NCBI GenBank assembly: GCA_035640455.1 | Contig: DASQWB010000107.1 | Coordinates: forward strand, 1-64,000 | Length of the DNA stretch: 64,000 nt | Origin: AC-50 sp035640455 | Lineage (GTDB): Bacteria; Actinomycetota; Thermoleophilia; Gaiellales; Gaiellaceae | Reading direction: 5' to 3' | Made by a program: the position numbers and the translations under genes | Notes under the pieces: generated by a model | What the model saw: the letters and a program-made list of their open reading frames with translations, nothing else | Database searches by the model: none | What the model was told of the DNA's origin: nothing | Part shown: in pieces, positions 7,840-16,244 of the stretch | Layout of the letters: the number at the start of each line of letters is the position of its first letter | Position numbering within the stretch: position 1 is the stretch's first letter

Positions 7840-9180
7840 GTGCTCTTCCGGCAGTTCGTGGACGAGGGGCTCGGCTGCGCCTCCTACCTCGTCGGCGACG
7901 AGCACGCAGGTGTCGCCGTCGTCGTCGATCCCGCATACGCGATCGAGCCCTACCTCGAGGAGGCGACCCGGCGCCGCGTCCGCATCGAGCGCGTGCTCGA
8001 GACGCACACGCACGCCGACCACGTCTCGGGCCACGGGCGGCTCGCGCTCGAGCACGGCGCGACGGTCGCCGTCCATGCGGCGGCGGAGCCGGAGTTCCCG
8101 TTCGAGCCGCTCGCCGACGGCGCCGAGATCGAGATCGGCGAGGTCGCCGTGCACGTCCTGCACACGCCCGGCCACCGGCCGGAGCACTGCGCCTTCGCCG
8201 TCGCCGACCGCTCGCGCTCGGAGGAGCCGTGGCTCGTCCTGACCGGAGACTCGCTGCTCATCGGGGACGCGGCCCGACCGGACTTGGCCGTCGCCGCCGA
8301 GGAGGGCGCGCGCGGCCTCTACGAGAGCCTGCGGCGGCTCGCCGAGCTTCCCGACGGCGTCGAGCTCTTCCCCGGGCACGTGTCCGGCTCGCTCTGCGGG
8401 ACGGCGATGAGCTCGAGGACGTCCTCGACGGTCGGCTTCGAGCGACGCTGGAACCCCGCGCTTCGGCCGGCCGACGAGGAGGAGTTCGTGCGGACGACGG
8501 CCGGCCCGGCGCCGCCTCGCCCACCGAACATGGCGCACATCGTCGAGCTGAACCGCGGCCCCTTCGTCGGCGCCCCGGCCGAGCTCTCGCCGCTCGAGAG
8601 CTGGGACGGCGCGACGGTGCTCGACGTCCGGCCCGCCGCCGCGTTCGCCGCCGGGCACGTACACGGCGCCTTCAACGTCCCGGTCGACGGCTCCAGCTTC
8701 GCGACCCGGGCCGCGTTCCTGCTCGAGCTCGGCGAGTCGATCGCCGTCCACGGCTCCTCGCCGGACGAGGTCGAGCGCGCCGCGCGAGGCCTTCGCTCGG
8801 TCGGGTTCCTCGAGCTCGAGGGCTACCTCGTCGACCCGCCGCTGCCGGACCGCCTCGAGCCCGTCGGGGTGGACGAGCTCGAGCGTCTCCTCGCCGACGG
8901 CGCCGTCGCGGTCCTGGACGTGCGCGAGGCCGACGAGCGCGACTCGGGCTACATCGGCGGCAGCCGGCACGTGCCGTACCGGCTCGTGCGCGCCCACGGG
9001 CCGGAGCTCACGGACGGGCGGCCCGTCGTGACGATCTGCGAGACGGGCTCCCGCGCCGCGATCGCGGCCAGCGTGCTCGCGGCGGCCGGCGTCGACGCGC
9101 GCCCCGTCCTCACGGGCGGCCTCCGCGAATGGCGCGCCCGCGGCAACCAGACGGTTCAGTTCCGCCGCTGCGGCAGCTGA
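7840..9180 (+). CDS. Metallo-beta-lactamase-fold hydrolase fused to two rhodanese domains
   Basis: This 446-residue protein resembles persulfide dioxygenase (ETHE1-like) enzymes fused to rhodanese, which act in sulfide and persulfide metabolism. Residues 55-61 are THTHADH, the MBL metal motif, followed by HTPGHRPEH and a TGDSLLIGD strand. Two rhodanese-like domains follow. The first (~250-330, VLDVRPAAAFAAGHVHGAFNVP) has no active-site cysteine and should be inactive. The second (~345-440, VAVLDVREADERDSG) carries the active-site loop CETGSRAA. The GTG at 7840 is the best start. The last 52 nt overlap the start of the next gene if that gene begins at ATG 9129. Confidence 0.88.
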   Translation: MLFRQFVDEGLGCASYLVGDEHAGVAVVVDPAYAIEPYLEEATRRRVRIERVLETHTHADHVSGHGRLALEHGATVAVHAAAEPEFPFEPLADGAEIEIGEVAVHVLHTPGHRPEHCAFAVADRSRSEEPWLVLTGDSLLIGDAARPDLAVAAEEGARGLYESLRRLAELPDGVELFPGHVSGSLCGTAMSSRTSSTVGFERRWNPALRPADEEEFVRTTAGPAPPRPPNMAHIVELNRGPFVGAPAELSPLESWDGATVLDVRPAAAFAAGHVHGAFNVPVDGSSFATRAAFLLELGESIAVHGSSPDEVERAARGLRSVGFLELEGYLVDPPLPDRLEPVGVDELERLLADGAVAVLDVREADERDSGYIGGSRHVPYRLVRAHGPELTDGRPVVTICETGSRAAIAASVLAAAGVDARPVLTGGLREWRARGNQTVQFRRCGS

Positions 9181-9794
9181 ACAGTCTCCTCCTGGCGCAT
9201 GGGGCGGGCAGCGGCCCGTGGGTCTTCGACGGCTGGGCCGCCGCGTTTCCCGAGCTCGAGGTCGAGGCGGTCGATCTCCACGCGGGCCTCAACGTGGCCG
9301 AAGCAGCGATGTCCAACTACGCCGCCGTGATCGCCCGGGCGGCCGAGTGGCTGCCGCGCCCGCTCGCGCTCTGCGGCTGGAGCAGTGGCGGCCTCGCGGC
9401 GATGATGGCCGCGCGCCCGGCCGAGGCCGACCTGCTCGTCCTCCTCGAGACGAGCCCGCCCGGCGAGGTGCAGGGCTTCGACGACTCCGTCGTGCCCGAG
9501 GCGGGCACGTTCGACCCCGAGGCGACGTACGGCGCGTTCCCGGCCGGGATGCGGGCCCGGCCGGAGTCGCTGCTCGCGCGCGGGGAGCGCAAGCGCGGCG
9601 TCTCGGTGCCGTCGCTGCCGTGCCCGGCGCTCGTCGTCTATGGCGACGAGTTCGCCGAGGAGCGAGGCCGCCGGCTCGCTGCCTTCTACGGGGCCGAGGA
9701 GCTCCCGTTCCGCGACGTCGACCACTGGGGCCTCGTCCGCGACGCCCGCGTCCGCGACGAGATCGCCGGCTACCTGAGCCGCTCGACCGGGTAG
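9129..9794 (+). CDS. Alpha/beta hydrolase
   Basis: This is a small alpha/beta hydrolase of 221 residues. The oxyanion segment LLAHGAGSGPW, nucleophile elbow GWSSGG (Ser), a VVYGDEF strand with the likely acidic residue, and the final VDHWG histidine are all readable. The ATG at 9129 overlaps the upstream gene by 52 nt and adds a 16-residue unstructured N-terminus. Homology would really begin at LNSLLLAHG, where a CTG at 9177 overlaps the upstream TGA (CTGA), so a CTG start is a real alternative. The substrate is unknown. It overlaps the convergent threonine dehydratase gene by 25 nt. Confidence 0.8.
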   Translation: MARPRQPDGSVPPLRQLNSLLLAHGAGSGPWVFDGWAAAFPELEVEAVDLHAGLNVAEAAMSNYAAVIARAAEWLPRPLALCGWSSGGLAAMMAARPAEADLLVLLETSPPGEVQGFDDSVVPEAGTFDPEATYGAFPAGMRARPESLLARGERKRGVSVPSLPCPALVVYGDEFAEERGRRLAAFYGAEELPFRDVDHWGLVRDARVRDEIAGYLSRSTG

Positions 9795-10954
9795 CCCCAG
9801 GCCTCGATGGCGGCGAGCAGCGCCGCGCAGTGCTCGGCATCACGCGTCGCCAGCGTCAGCTCGACCTCGGTCTCGGCGATCGAGATCGCCATCCCCTCGC
9901 GGTGGTGCTCGACCGACAGGACGTTCACGCGCTCCTGCGCGATGAGCTGGAGCAACTTGATCAGCTCGCCCGGCCGGTCGGGGATCCGCGTGCGCAGGAC
10001 GAGATACCGCGACGCCGTCGTGAGGCCGTGGCGCATGACGCTGATCAGGAGCGTCGCGTCGATGTTCCCGCCGGAGAGGAGGATCGCCACCGGCCCGTCG
10101 CCGCGGACCCGGTCGGCGAGGAGAGCCGCGACGCCGACCGCTCCCGCCCCCTCGACGACCAGCTTGACCCGTTCGAGGAGGAGGACGATCGCGCGCGAGA
10201 TCTCCTCGTCGGAGACCGAGAGCAGGTCGTCGAGCGCGTGCTCGAGGATTCCCATCGTGAGCTCGCCCGGCTCCTTGACGGCGATTCCGTCGGCGATCGT
10301 GAAGCCGCTCCCGCCGGGGAGGCAGCTCGCCGCCTGGACGCCGACGACGCGGACGTCGGGCCGCACGGCCTTCAAGGCGAGCGCGATGCCGGAGCAGAGG
10401 CCGCCGCCGCCGACCGGCACGACCACCGTCTCCACATCGGGCAGCTGGTCGGCGAGCTCGAGCCCGAGCGTCCCCTGTCCGGCGATCACCACCTCGTCCT
10501 CGAAGGGATGGACGAAGAGCGCGCCCGTCCTGTCGACGTAGTCGTGCGCGGCGTCGAGCGCGTCCTCGAAGCGCGCACCTGTCATCTCGACCGTGGCGCC
10601 GTAGCTCCGGGCCGCCTCGACCTTCGCCATCGGCGCGTCCTGCGGGACGAAGACCGTCGCCGGCACGCCCACCTCCCGCGCCGCCCAGGCCACTGCCTGG
10701 CCGTGGTTTCCGGCGCTCGCCGCCACCACCCCGGCGCCTCCGTCGCGGCCGGCGACAGTCGAGATCTTGTTGAACGCGCCACGGATCTTGAAGGAGCCCG
10801 TGCGCTGGAGGTTCTCGGCCTTCAGCCACACCCGGCGCCCGGTCAGCTGCGAGAGCGTCTCGGACGAGTACACCGGCGTGACGCGCGCCACGCCGTCGAG
10901 GCGCCGCCGCGCCTCTTCGATGTCAGCGAGCGTGGGAGCCGTTCTCGTCGCCAA
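9770..10954 (-). CDS. ilvA: Threonine ammonia-lyase (threonine dehydratase) with ACT domain
   Basis: This 394-residue PLP enzyme would deaminate threonine to 2-oxobutyrate for isoleucine synthesis or threonine breakdown. Lys56 in TGSFKIRGA is the PLP lysine, SAGNHGQ is the phosphate/serine-binding loop and VPVGGGGL the glycine-rich loop. The C-terminal ~80 residues (RIPDRPGELIKLLQLIAQERVNVLSVEHH) form a single ACT domain, as in the shorter, often allosterically regulated forms. The TTG start at 10954 is supported by a GGAAGG ribosome site about 9 nt upstream and lies inside the 3' end of meaB (32-nt overlap), which suggests coupling. Confidence 0.9.
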   Translation of the reverse strand: MATRTAPTLADIEEARRRLDGVARVTPVYSSETLSQLTGRRVWLKAENLQRTGSFKIRGAFNKISTVAGRDGGAGVVAASAGNHGQAVAWAAREVGVPATVFVPQDAPMAKVEAARSYGATVEMTGARFEDALDAAHDYVDRTGALFVHPFEDEVVIAGQGTLGLELADQLPDVETVVVPVGGGGLCSGIALALKAVRPDVRVVGVQAASCLPGGSGFTIADGIAVKEPGELTMGILEHALDDLLSVSDEEISRAIVLLLERVKLVVEGAGAVGVAALLADRVRGDGPVAILLSGGNIDATLLISVMRHGLTTASRYLVLRTRIPDRPGELIKLLQLIAQERVNVLSVEHHREGMAISIAETEVELTLATRDAEHCAALLAAIEAWGYPVERLR

Positions 10955-11915
10955 TGCGGAACACCTTCCGAATGATCTCTCCTACGGCGGTGAGCGGGTC
11001 GAGCTCACGGCGCTCGACGGCATCGAGGAGCCGCCGCAGCTCGGGATCGTCCGCCACGCTGCGCTCGAGGTGCGCCTGCGCCCGCGTCGTGGCGACGGCG
11101 AACACCTCGCCGGCGAGGTTCCGCCGCCGCCGCTCCTCGAGCCGGCCGTCCTGTCCTAGGTATGCGCGGTGCTCCTCGACCCGCTCCCAGAGCTCCGGCA
11201 CGTTCTGCTCGCGCGCCGCCTCGGTCAGCACGATCGGCGGCCGCCACTTGCTCTCGCGGTCGAGAGAGAGGATCGAGCGCACCTCGTTCAGCATCGTCTT
11301 CGCCGCCGGATGGTCCATCTTGTTCACCGCGATCACGTCCGGGATCTCCATGATCCCGGCCTTCAACGCCTGCACCGAGTCGCCCGAGCCCGGCATGAGC
11401 ACGAGGAGGACGGTGTCGGCGAGCCCGATCACCTCGACCTCGCTCTGCCCCGCGCCCACCGTCTCGACGAACACGACGTCCTTTCCGGCCGCGTCCAGCA
11501 CGAGCACCGCCTGCAGCGCCGCCTCGGCGAGCCCGCCTTGGTGGCCGCGCGTCCCCATCGAGCGGATGAAGACGCCGGGATCGAGGAAGTGGTCGGCGAG
11601 CCGGATCCGGTCGCCGAGGAGCGCGCCCTTGGTGAACGGGCTCGAGGGGTCGACCGAGATCACGCCGATGGTCCGCCCCAGCCCGCGGACGTGGCGGACG
11701 AGCGCGCTGATCAGGCTCGACTTGCCGACCCCGGGCGGGCCCGTGACCCCGACCGCGTAGGCGCGTCCCGTGTCGGGGTAGAGGTCGCGGACGAGCTCGG
11801 ACGCGAGCGGCTCGGAGTTCTCGACGAGCGAGATCGCGCGCGCGAGCGCACGGCGATCCGCCGACCGCACGCCGTCCGCGAGCTGCTCGAGCGTCCACTC
11901 GCGCCGCCCCGCCAC
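10923..11915 (-). CDS. meaB: Methylmalonyl-CoA mutase-associated GTPase MeaB
   Basis: This is a 330-residue P-loop GTPase of the MeaB/ArgK family, the chaperone that protects and reloads the B12-dependent methylmalonyl-CoA mutase. Walker A is GPPGVGKSS (residues 59-67), followed by DPSSPFTKGALLGDRIRL, the ETVGAGQSEVEV switch segment and the NKMDHP guanine-recognition motif. Start is GTG 11915. The mutase subunits are not in the window, which is common enough to be unremarkable. The gene overlaps the threonine dehydratase start; 2-oxobutyrate can feed the propionyl-CoA route that MeaB serves, so pairing the two is plausible. Confidence 0.92.
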   Translation of the reverse strand: MAGRREWTLEQLADGVRSADRRALARAISLVENSEPLASELVRDLYPDTGRAYAVGVTGPPGVGKSSLISALVRHVRGLGRTIGVISVDPSSPFTKGALLGDRIRLADHFLDPGVFIRSMGTRGHQGGLAEAALQAVLVLDAAGKDVVFVETVGAGQSEVEVIGLADTVLLVLMPGSGDSVQALKAGIMEIPDVIAVNKMDHPAAKTMLNEVRSILSLDRESKWRPPIVLTEAAREQNVPELWERVEEHRAYLGQDGRLEERRRRNLAGEVFAVATTRAQAHLERSVADDPELRRLLDAVERRELDPLTAVGEIIRKVFRIGDENGSHAR

Positions 11916-11966
11916 GAGAAGGACTCTAACGGCGGCACGCGCAGCCGCCGCCGCGTCGTTCCGGCG

Positions 11967-12176
11967 TCAGAGGTTGCGCTCGCGCGCCCGTCGAACGGCA
12001 ACCACGACAATGACGGCCGCGGGGATCAAGAACAGGGCCGCCCACCAGATCCCGTCGACCAAGCCGCCGATCGCTGCGAACGCGGCGATGAACGCCCACG
12101 TCGCCCACAGTCCGGCGCCGATTCCTTCGCCGGGACGCCTGTCGGTACCGAAGAGGATCGCCTTCGCCGATCGCAT
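11967..12176 (-). CDS. Small two-helix membrane protein
   Basis: This 69-residue protein has two hydrophobic segments (ATWAFIAAFAAIGGLVDGIW and AALFLIPAAVIVVVAV) and a basic tail, RRARERNL. Nothing in it identifies a function. It lies between the MFS exporter and meaB on the same strand, with gaps of 51-60 nt on each side. GC-rich codon use matches its neighbours, and no better frame exists here. Confidence 0.6.
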   Translation of the reverse strand: MRSAKAILFGTDRRPGEGIGAGLWATWAFIAAFAAIGGLVDGIWWAALFLIPAAVIVVVAVRRARERNL

Positions 12177-12236
12177 CGAGGTGCTCCTACCCGCCGAGGC
12201 ACAGAAGATGCCGCGATGCCAGGGTTCCGGCGAAAG

Positions 12237-13559
12237 TCACAAACGCGCTGTCTCGGCGCGCCCGGCTGCATCAAGCGAGAACGGCTCGACCCCAGGCCGG
12301 ACCGGCCACTCCGGAACCTCGGCCCGCTCGCGCATGACCTCGACGCCGCGGGCGAGGGCGACGCCGAGCGATGCAGCGACGGCCAGGATGCCGGCCGCGA
12401 TCCCCCACACCCAGCGGGCGCCGAGCGCGTTCGTGAGAATCCCGGCCGCGATCATGCCCGCGCCCAGCGTGACGGAGGTCGAGCTCATCAGCACCGTGAA
12501 CGCGCGGCCGCGGAGCTCGTCGGGAGCTCCGCGCTGGACGAGCAGCGCGTTGCAGACGACGGTCGACCCGTTGCCGAAGCCCGACACCACGACGCAGACG
12601 GCGGCGACCCAGACGTTCGGCGAGATCGCGGTCAGCCCGGCGCCGATCGCCATCAGCGCGAGCGAGCCACCGTAGACCTCGCGCGTCGGGCGGCGCTCGA
12701 GCAGCGGCCCCGCAGCGAGGCTCCCAAGGGCGAGCCCGAGGCCCGCGGTCGCGACGAGCAGGCCGAAGCCGAAGTCGCCGGCGTGGAACGAGACCTTGGC
12801 CAGGACGACCTCCGCCACGTTCACGCCGGCGTTCGCCAGCATCGCGACGTTCCAGGCAACGAGCACGGTGAGGAGTGGCCGCGAGCGGCGGACGAGGTCG
12901 AAGCCGGCGGTGAGGTCGCGCAGGTGCCCGCGGCTCGGCGCGGCGCGCACCTGGAGCAGGCGCGCCGGGATGCGCAGGACGAGCAGCGCCGAGACGACGA
13001 ACGTGACCGCGTTGAGCCAGTACGCGGTGTCGGGGCTCGAGACGCTGACGAGGATGCCGCCGACCAACGGACCGGCGGTCGTCGTGACGTTCTCGATCGT
13101 CTGGAGCAGCGAGTTGGCGCGCGGCAGGTCGCCATCGGGGACGAGGTTCGGCAGGCCCGCGTAGACGGCCGGGCGGAAGAACCCGGTCGCGAAGCCCGCG
13201 GCAGCGGCGAGGGCGACGATCTGCGTCGCGCTCGTTGCGAAGGGCAGCGCGCAGAACACGCCGAAGCGGGCGAGGTCGGCGGCGACCATGAGCCCGCGCC
13301 GCGAGAGGCGGTCGAGGAGCGGCCCGAAGAGGAGGCCGATCGCGATCACGGGCAGGAAGTCGGCGATCAGGAGCGCGCTCACCCACGGTCCGGAGTGGGT
13401 GCGGTCGAAGACGTCGACCGTCAGCGCGACGAAAGCGAGCCAGGTACCGAGCCCTGAGCCGAACGAGGCGAGGAAGAGCAGCCCGAAGCTCGGCGATCGC
13501 TTGAAGAGCTCGAGCTGCCGGCTGAGGGAGGGGCGCACGGGCAGTTTCGAAGGTAACAC
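12237..13559 (-). CDS. MFS transporter (MFS_3/EntS-like exporter)
   Basis: This 440-residue major facilitator has about twelve hydrophobic segments. The loop after helices 2-3 reads GPLLDRLSRRGLM, the MFS motif A variant (G-x3-D-R-x2-R-R). The pattern FRPAVYAGLPNLVPDGDLPRANSL is typical of the drug/siderophore exporter subgroup (MFS_3, EntS-like). The cargo is unknown. GTG 13559 is the outermost start; GTG 13538 would remove seven residues and is equally possible. It follows hisC by 33 nt, which may be only positional. Confidence 0.85.
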   Translation of the reverse strand: MLPSKLPVRPSLSRQLELFKRSPSFGLLFLASFGSGLGTWLAFVALTVDVFDRTHSGPWVSALLIADFLPVIAIGLLFGPLLDRLSRRGLMVAADLARFGVFCALPFATSATQIVALAAAAGFATGFFRPAVYAGLPNLVPDGDLPRANSLLQTIENVTTTAGPLVGGILVSVSSPDTAYWLNAVTFVVSALLVLRIPARLLQVRAAPSRGHLRDLTAGFDLVRRSRPLLTVLVAWNVAMLANAGVNVAEVVLAKVSFHAGDFGFGLLVATAGLGLALGSLAAGPLLERRPTREVYGGSLALMAIGAGLTAISPNVWVAAVCVVVSGFGNGSTVVCNALLVQRGAPDELRGRAFTVLMSSTSVTLGAGMIAAGILTNALGARWVWGIAAGILAVAASLGVALARGVEVMRERAEVPEWPVRPGVEPFSLDAAGRAETARL

Positions 13560-13592
13560 CCCGCCCCGTGAAACGGGGAGACGCTTACCTCG

Positions 13593-14726
13593 TCACGAGG
13601 CAGTCCCGACTCGATCCCGGAGACGGGCGAGCGCCTCGGCGAAGAACTCGTTCTCCTCGGTCGTCCCGACCGTCACGCGGATCGCCGTGGGAGCTCCGAA
13701 GCCGGCCAGTGGACGCACGATCACGCCGAGGCGGAGCAGCTCGTCGAAGAGGATCCGCGCGTCGCCGCCGACGTCGGCGTAGAGGAAGTTCGCGACGGCC
13801 GGCCCGGCCGGGTCGAGGCCGTGGTCGCGCAGGGTCCGCTCCAGGACGCCGCGGCCCTCCCTGTTGACGCGTGCCCGCCGGGCGAGCTCCGCGCCGTCGT
13901 CGAGGCTCGCAAGGGCCGCCGCCTGCGCGGCCGCGCTCAGGTCGAAGGCGCGGCGCACCTTCGCGACCGCGGCGGCGACCGACACCGGCCCGACGCCGTA
14001 GCCGATGCGAAGCCCCGCGAGCCCGTAGATCTTGGAGAACGTCCGCAGGACGAGGACGCGCCGGCCGGCCTTGAAGTACTCCTCGATCCCGTTTGGGTAC
14101 TCCGGGTCGTCGACGTACTCGAGGTAGGCCTGGTCGAGGACGGTGAGGACGTGGTCCGGCACGGCCTCGAAGTACGCGTCGAGCTCGCCCCGGGTGTTCA
14201 TCGTCCCGGTCGGGTTGTTCGGGTGGCAGACGTAGACGAGCTTCGTCCGCTCGTCGACCGCGGCGAGCAGGCCGTCGAGGTCGTAGCGATCCTCGCGGAG
14301 CGGCACGCGGCGCACCTCCGCCCCGACCTTGATCGCGTCGATCACGTAGCTCGGGAACGAGGGCCAGCCGCAGACGACGGCGTCCCCCGGATCGAGGACG
14401 GCCTGCGACAGGCAGTCGACGACGCCGTCGGCGCCCGCGCCGAGCGCGATCTCCTCGAAGCGGACGTCGTGCCGCTCCGCGAGCGCGGCCCGCAGGCGAT
14501 AGGCGCCGCCGTCGGGGTAGCGGTTCAGCTCGTCGACAGAGCGCTCGAGGGCGAGCCGCGCGGCGGGAAACGGCCCGAACGACCCCTCGTTGGAGGCGAG
14601 CTTGACGACGCGGTCGAGGCCGAGCTCGCGCTGGACCTCCTCGACGGGCTTCCCCGGCTCGTACGGGACGAGGTCGGCGAGCGACCGGCGGAAGAAGCTC
14701 TCCTCGACCTCGGCGCGCTCCGGCAC
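13593..14726 (-). CDS. hisC: Histidinol-phosphate aminotransferase
   Basis: This 377-residue fold-type I PLP aminotransferase resembles HisC, which converts imidazole-acetol phosphate to histidinol phosphate. LVPYEPGKP, VKLASNEGSFGPFP and NRYPDGG form the N-terminal substrate region, HPNNPTGT is the conserved core motif, and Lys232 in TFSKIYGLAGLRIGY is the PLP lysine. No other his genes are near, so a broader aromatic or amino-acid aminotransferase role cannot be excluded. GTG start at 14726. Confidence 0.88.
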   Translation of the reverse strand: MPERAEVEESFFRRSLADLVPYEPGKPVEEVQRELGLDRVVKLASNEGSFGPFPAARLALERSVDELNRYPDGGAYRLRAALAERHDVRFEEIALGAGADGVVDCLSQAVLDPGDAVVCGWPSFPSYVIDAIKVGAEVRRVPLREDRYDLDGLLAAVDERTKLVYVCHPNNPTGTMNTRGELDAYFEAVPDHVLTVLDQAYLEYVDDPEYPNGIEEYFKAGRRVLVLRTFSKIYGLAGLRIGYGVGPVSVAAAVAKVRRAFDLSAAAQAAALASLDDGAELARRARVNREGRGVLERTLRDHGLDPAGPAVANFLYADVGGDARILFDELLRLGVIVRPLAGFGAPTAIRVTVGTTEENEFFAEALARLRDRVGTAS

Positions 14727-14744
14727 GCGCGAGACTCTAGCGGC

Positions 14745-14960
14745 CTACGACTGCTGCTCCTCGTCGCCCTTGCGGCGCCGCAGGAACCAGAGCGCGCCCG
14801 CCGCCGCGCCGACGACGGAGGCGACGAGCGACTTGTTCGGCCGCTTCGTCTCGGGGTCGACGCTCGGGACGGCCCCTTTCGCCTTCCGCTTCGCGACTCG
14901 CTTGCCGACCTTCCAGACCGTCCAGCCGAGCACGGCGTTTCGCTTGTTCATGACTCCCAT
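14745..14960 (-). CDS. Small basic protein with one C-terminal membrane segment
   Basis: This 71-residue protein has a Lys/Arg-rich N-terminal half (WKVGKRVAKRKAKG), a short linker, then one hydrophobic stretch (SLVASVVGAAAGALWFL) followed by RRRKGDEEQQS. Start is ATG 14960, or ATG 14951 (MNKRN). I recognise no family. It lies 18 nt upstream of hisC on the same strand. Confidence 0.6.
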   Translation of the reverse strand: MGVMNKRNAVLGWTVWKVGKRVAKRKAKGAVPSVDPETKRPNKSLVASVVGAAAGALWFLRRRKGDEEQQS

Positions 14961-15005
14961 CGACTCCTGCCTTCCCGTCTTGGCGGCGGACCTAAACCGC
15001 GCGAG

Positions 15006-16208
15006 CTACTCCTTCGGCGGCTTGTGACCCCTGGCGTGCTTCGGGTGTGCCTGGTGCGCGGCATGCGTCGGATGGGCCGGGTGCACCGGGTGGGCCGGGT
15101 GCGTCGGCACCGCCTGGATCGGGTGCGTGGGATGGCGCGGACGAACGGGGTGGATCGGGCGCCCCGGGTGGGCGGGATGCGCGGGATGCGCCCGCGGGGC
15201 CGCGTGCGCGCGAACACTTGCCTTCGCGGCCGCGTGCCTCCCGTGCGACACCGCCGCCTCGCGCGTCCGCGCCTGCTCGGCCCGCACACGAACGAGACGG
15301 TTCTGCCGCAGCGTCGGGACGGCGTCCGGGAGGAGGCTCGCGGGGCGGCCGCCGACGTGTCGCGCCTTCGGGGCGGGGCTGCGGTGGACGAGGCCGGCGT
15401 GATGGGCGCCCTCGTAGCCCACGCCGCCGGCGAGCGCGGCGGTCGCGACTACGGCGGCCGCCTTGGCGGCCACGCCCGTGCCGACCGCGGCGCCGCCGCC
15501 ACCGCCGAAGAGCGACGCCAGCGAGGTCGGAAGCGGCACCGCGGCGAGCGACTTGAACGCCGTCCGCTGGGCGCGCTGGCGACGGGCCACGGTGGCGCAG
15601 TCCGCGCAGGCGCGCAGATGCGCCCGGAGCGGCCCGCGCCCGGAGCGCTCGAGCCTGCCGTCGAGCTGCTTCGAGAGCGCGTGCTCGGCCTCGTGGCACG
15701 TAAGCGACTCCTCGAGCTGCTCGCGAAGCGCCCTCCGGGCTCGGAAGAGGAGCGTCTCGACGGCGCCGATCGAGAGGCCGAGGATCTCGGCGATCTCCGC
15801 GTATGTGCGGCCCTCGAGCTCGCGCATGACGAGCGCGGCGCGCTGGTTGAACGCGAGGTATCCGAGCGCACGGCGGATGTCCTCGGCGCTCGGGACCTCG
15901 TCGTCGACGATGCGGTCGGCGACGTCGTCCTCGAACGCGACCTCGTGTGGGCGCCGAAGCGACTGGCGGAACCGCTGCCGACAGACGTTGTGGGCGATCG
16001 CGATCAGCCAGTTCTGCGGCGCCTGCGGCCGCTCGCCGCGGTCGTAGGCGCGGAGCGCATTCAGGAACGTCGTCTGCGTCACGTCCTCGGCGTCGGCCGG
16101 GTTGCGGAGGACGCCGAGCGCGTAGTGGTAGACGTCCGCGACGTGGCGGCGGTAGAGCCGCTCGAAGCCCCGGTCCACGCGCGGTCGCTGCGCAAGCAGC
16201 GGCGTCAT
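15006..16208 (-). CDS. ECF sigma factor fused to a zinc-finger, membrane segment and His-Pro-rich tail
   Basis: This 400-residue protein begins as a complete ECF sigma factor: region 2 at ~13-80 (FERLYRRHVADVYHYALGVL, EDVTQTTFLNA) and region 4 at ~112-165 (FNQRAALVMRELEGRTYAEIAEIL, then ETLLFRARR). A full zf-HC2 zinc motif follows (C171-x25-H197-x3-C201-x2-C204), the module normally found in separate anti-sigma factors. A glycine-rich linker leads to a likely membrane helix at ~241-263. Beyond it lie ~135 residues dominated by His and Pro, with many HP/PxH repeats from 336 on. The sigma domain would be cytoplasmic and the His-rich tail outside, where it could bind metal. A paralogue lies directly upstream. 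Regulation by release or proteolysis is inference. Confidence 0.85.
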   Translation of the reverse strand: MTPLLAQRPRVDRGFERLYRRHVADVYHYALGVLRNPADAEDVTQTTFLNALRAYDRGERPQAPQNWLIAIAHNVCRQRFRQSLRRPHEVAFEDDVADRIVDDEVPSAEDIRRALGYLAFNQRAALVMRELEGRTYAEIAEILGLSIGAVETLLFRARRALREQLEESLTCHEAEHALSKQLDGRLERSGRGPLRAHLRACADCATVARRQRAQRTAFKSLAAVPLPTSLASLFGGGGGAAVGTGVAAKAAAVVATAALAGGVGYEGAHHAGLVHRSPAPKARHVGGRPASLLPDAVPTLRQNRLVRVRAEQARTREAAVSHGRHAAAKASVRAHAAPRAHPAHPAHPGRPIHPVRPRHPTHPIQAVPTHPAHPVHPAHPTHAAHQAHPKHARGHKPPKE

Positions 16209-16244
16209 GCCCTATGAGATACCCGATTCCGGCGAATCTTGCGC

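Noticed and set aside
6939..9794. Long plus-strand open frames opposite the CopC-CopD gene and others (for example 11169-13457 and 13821-16217)
   Set aside because: They are Arg/Ala/Gly-rich shadows of real genes, caused by the GC bias. Only the alpha/beta hydrolase end of the first is real.
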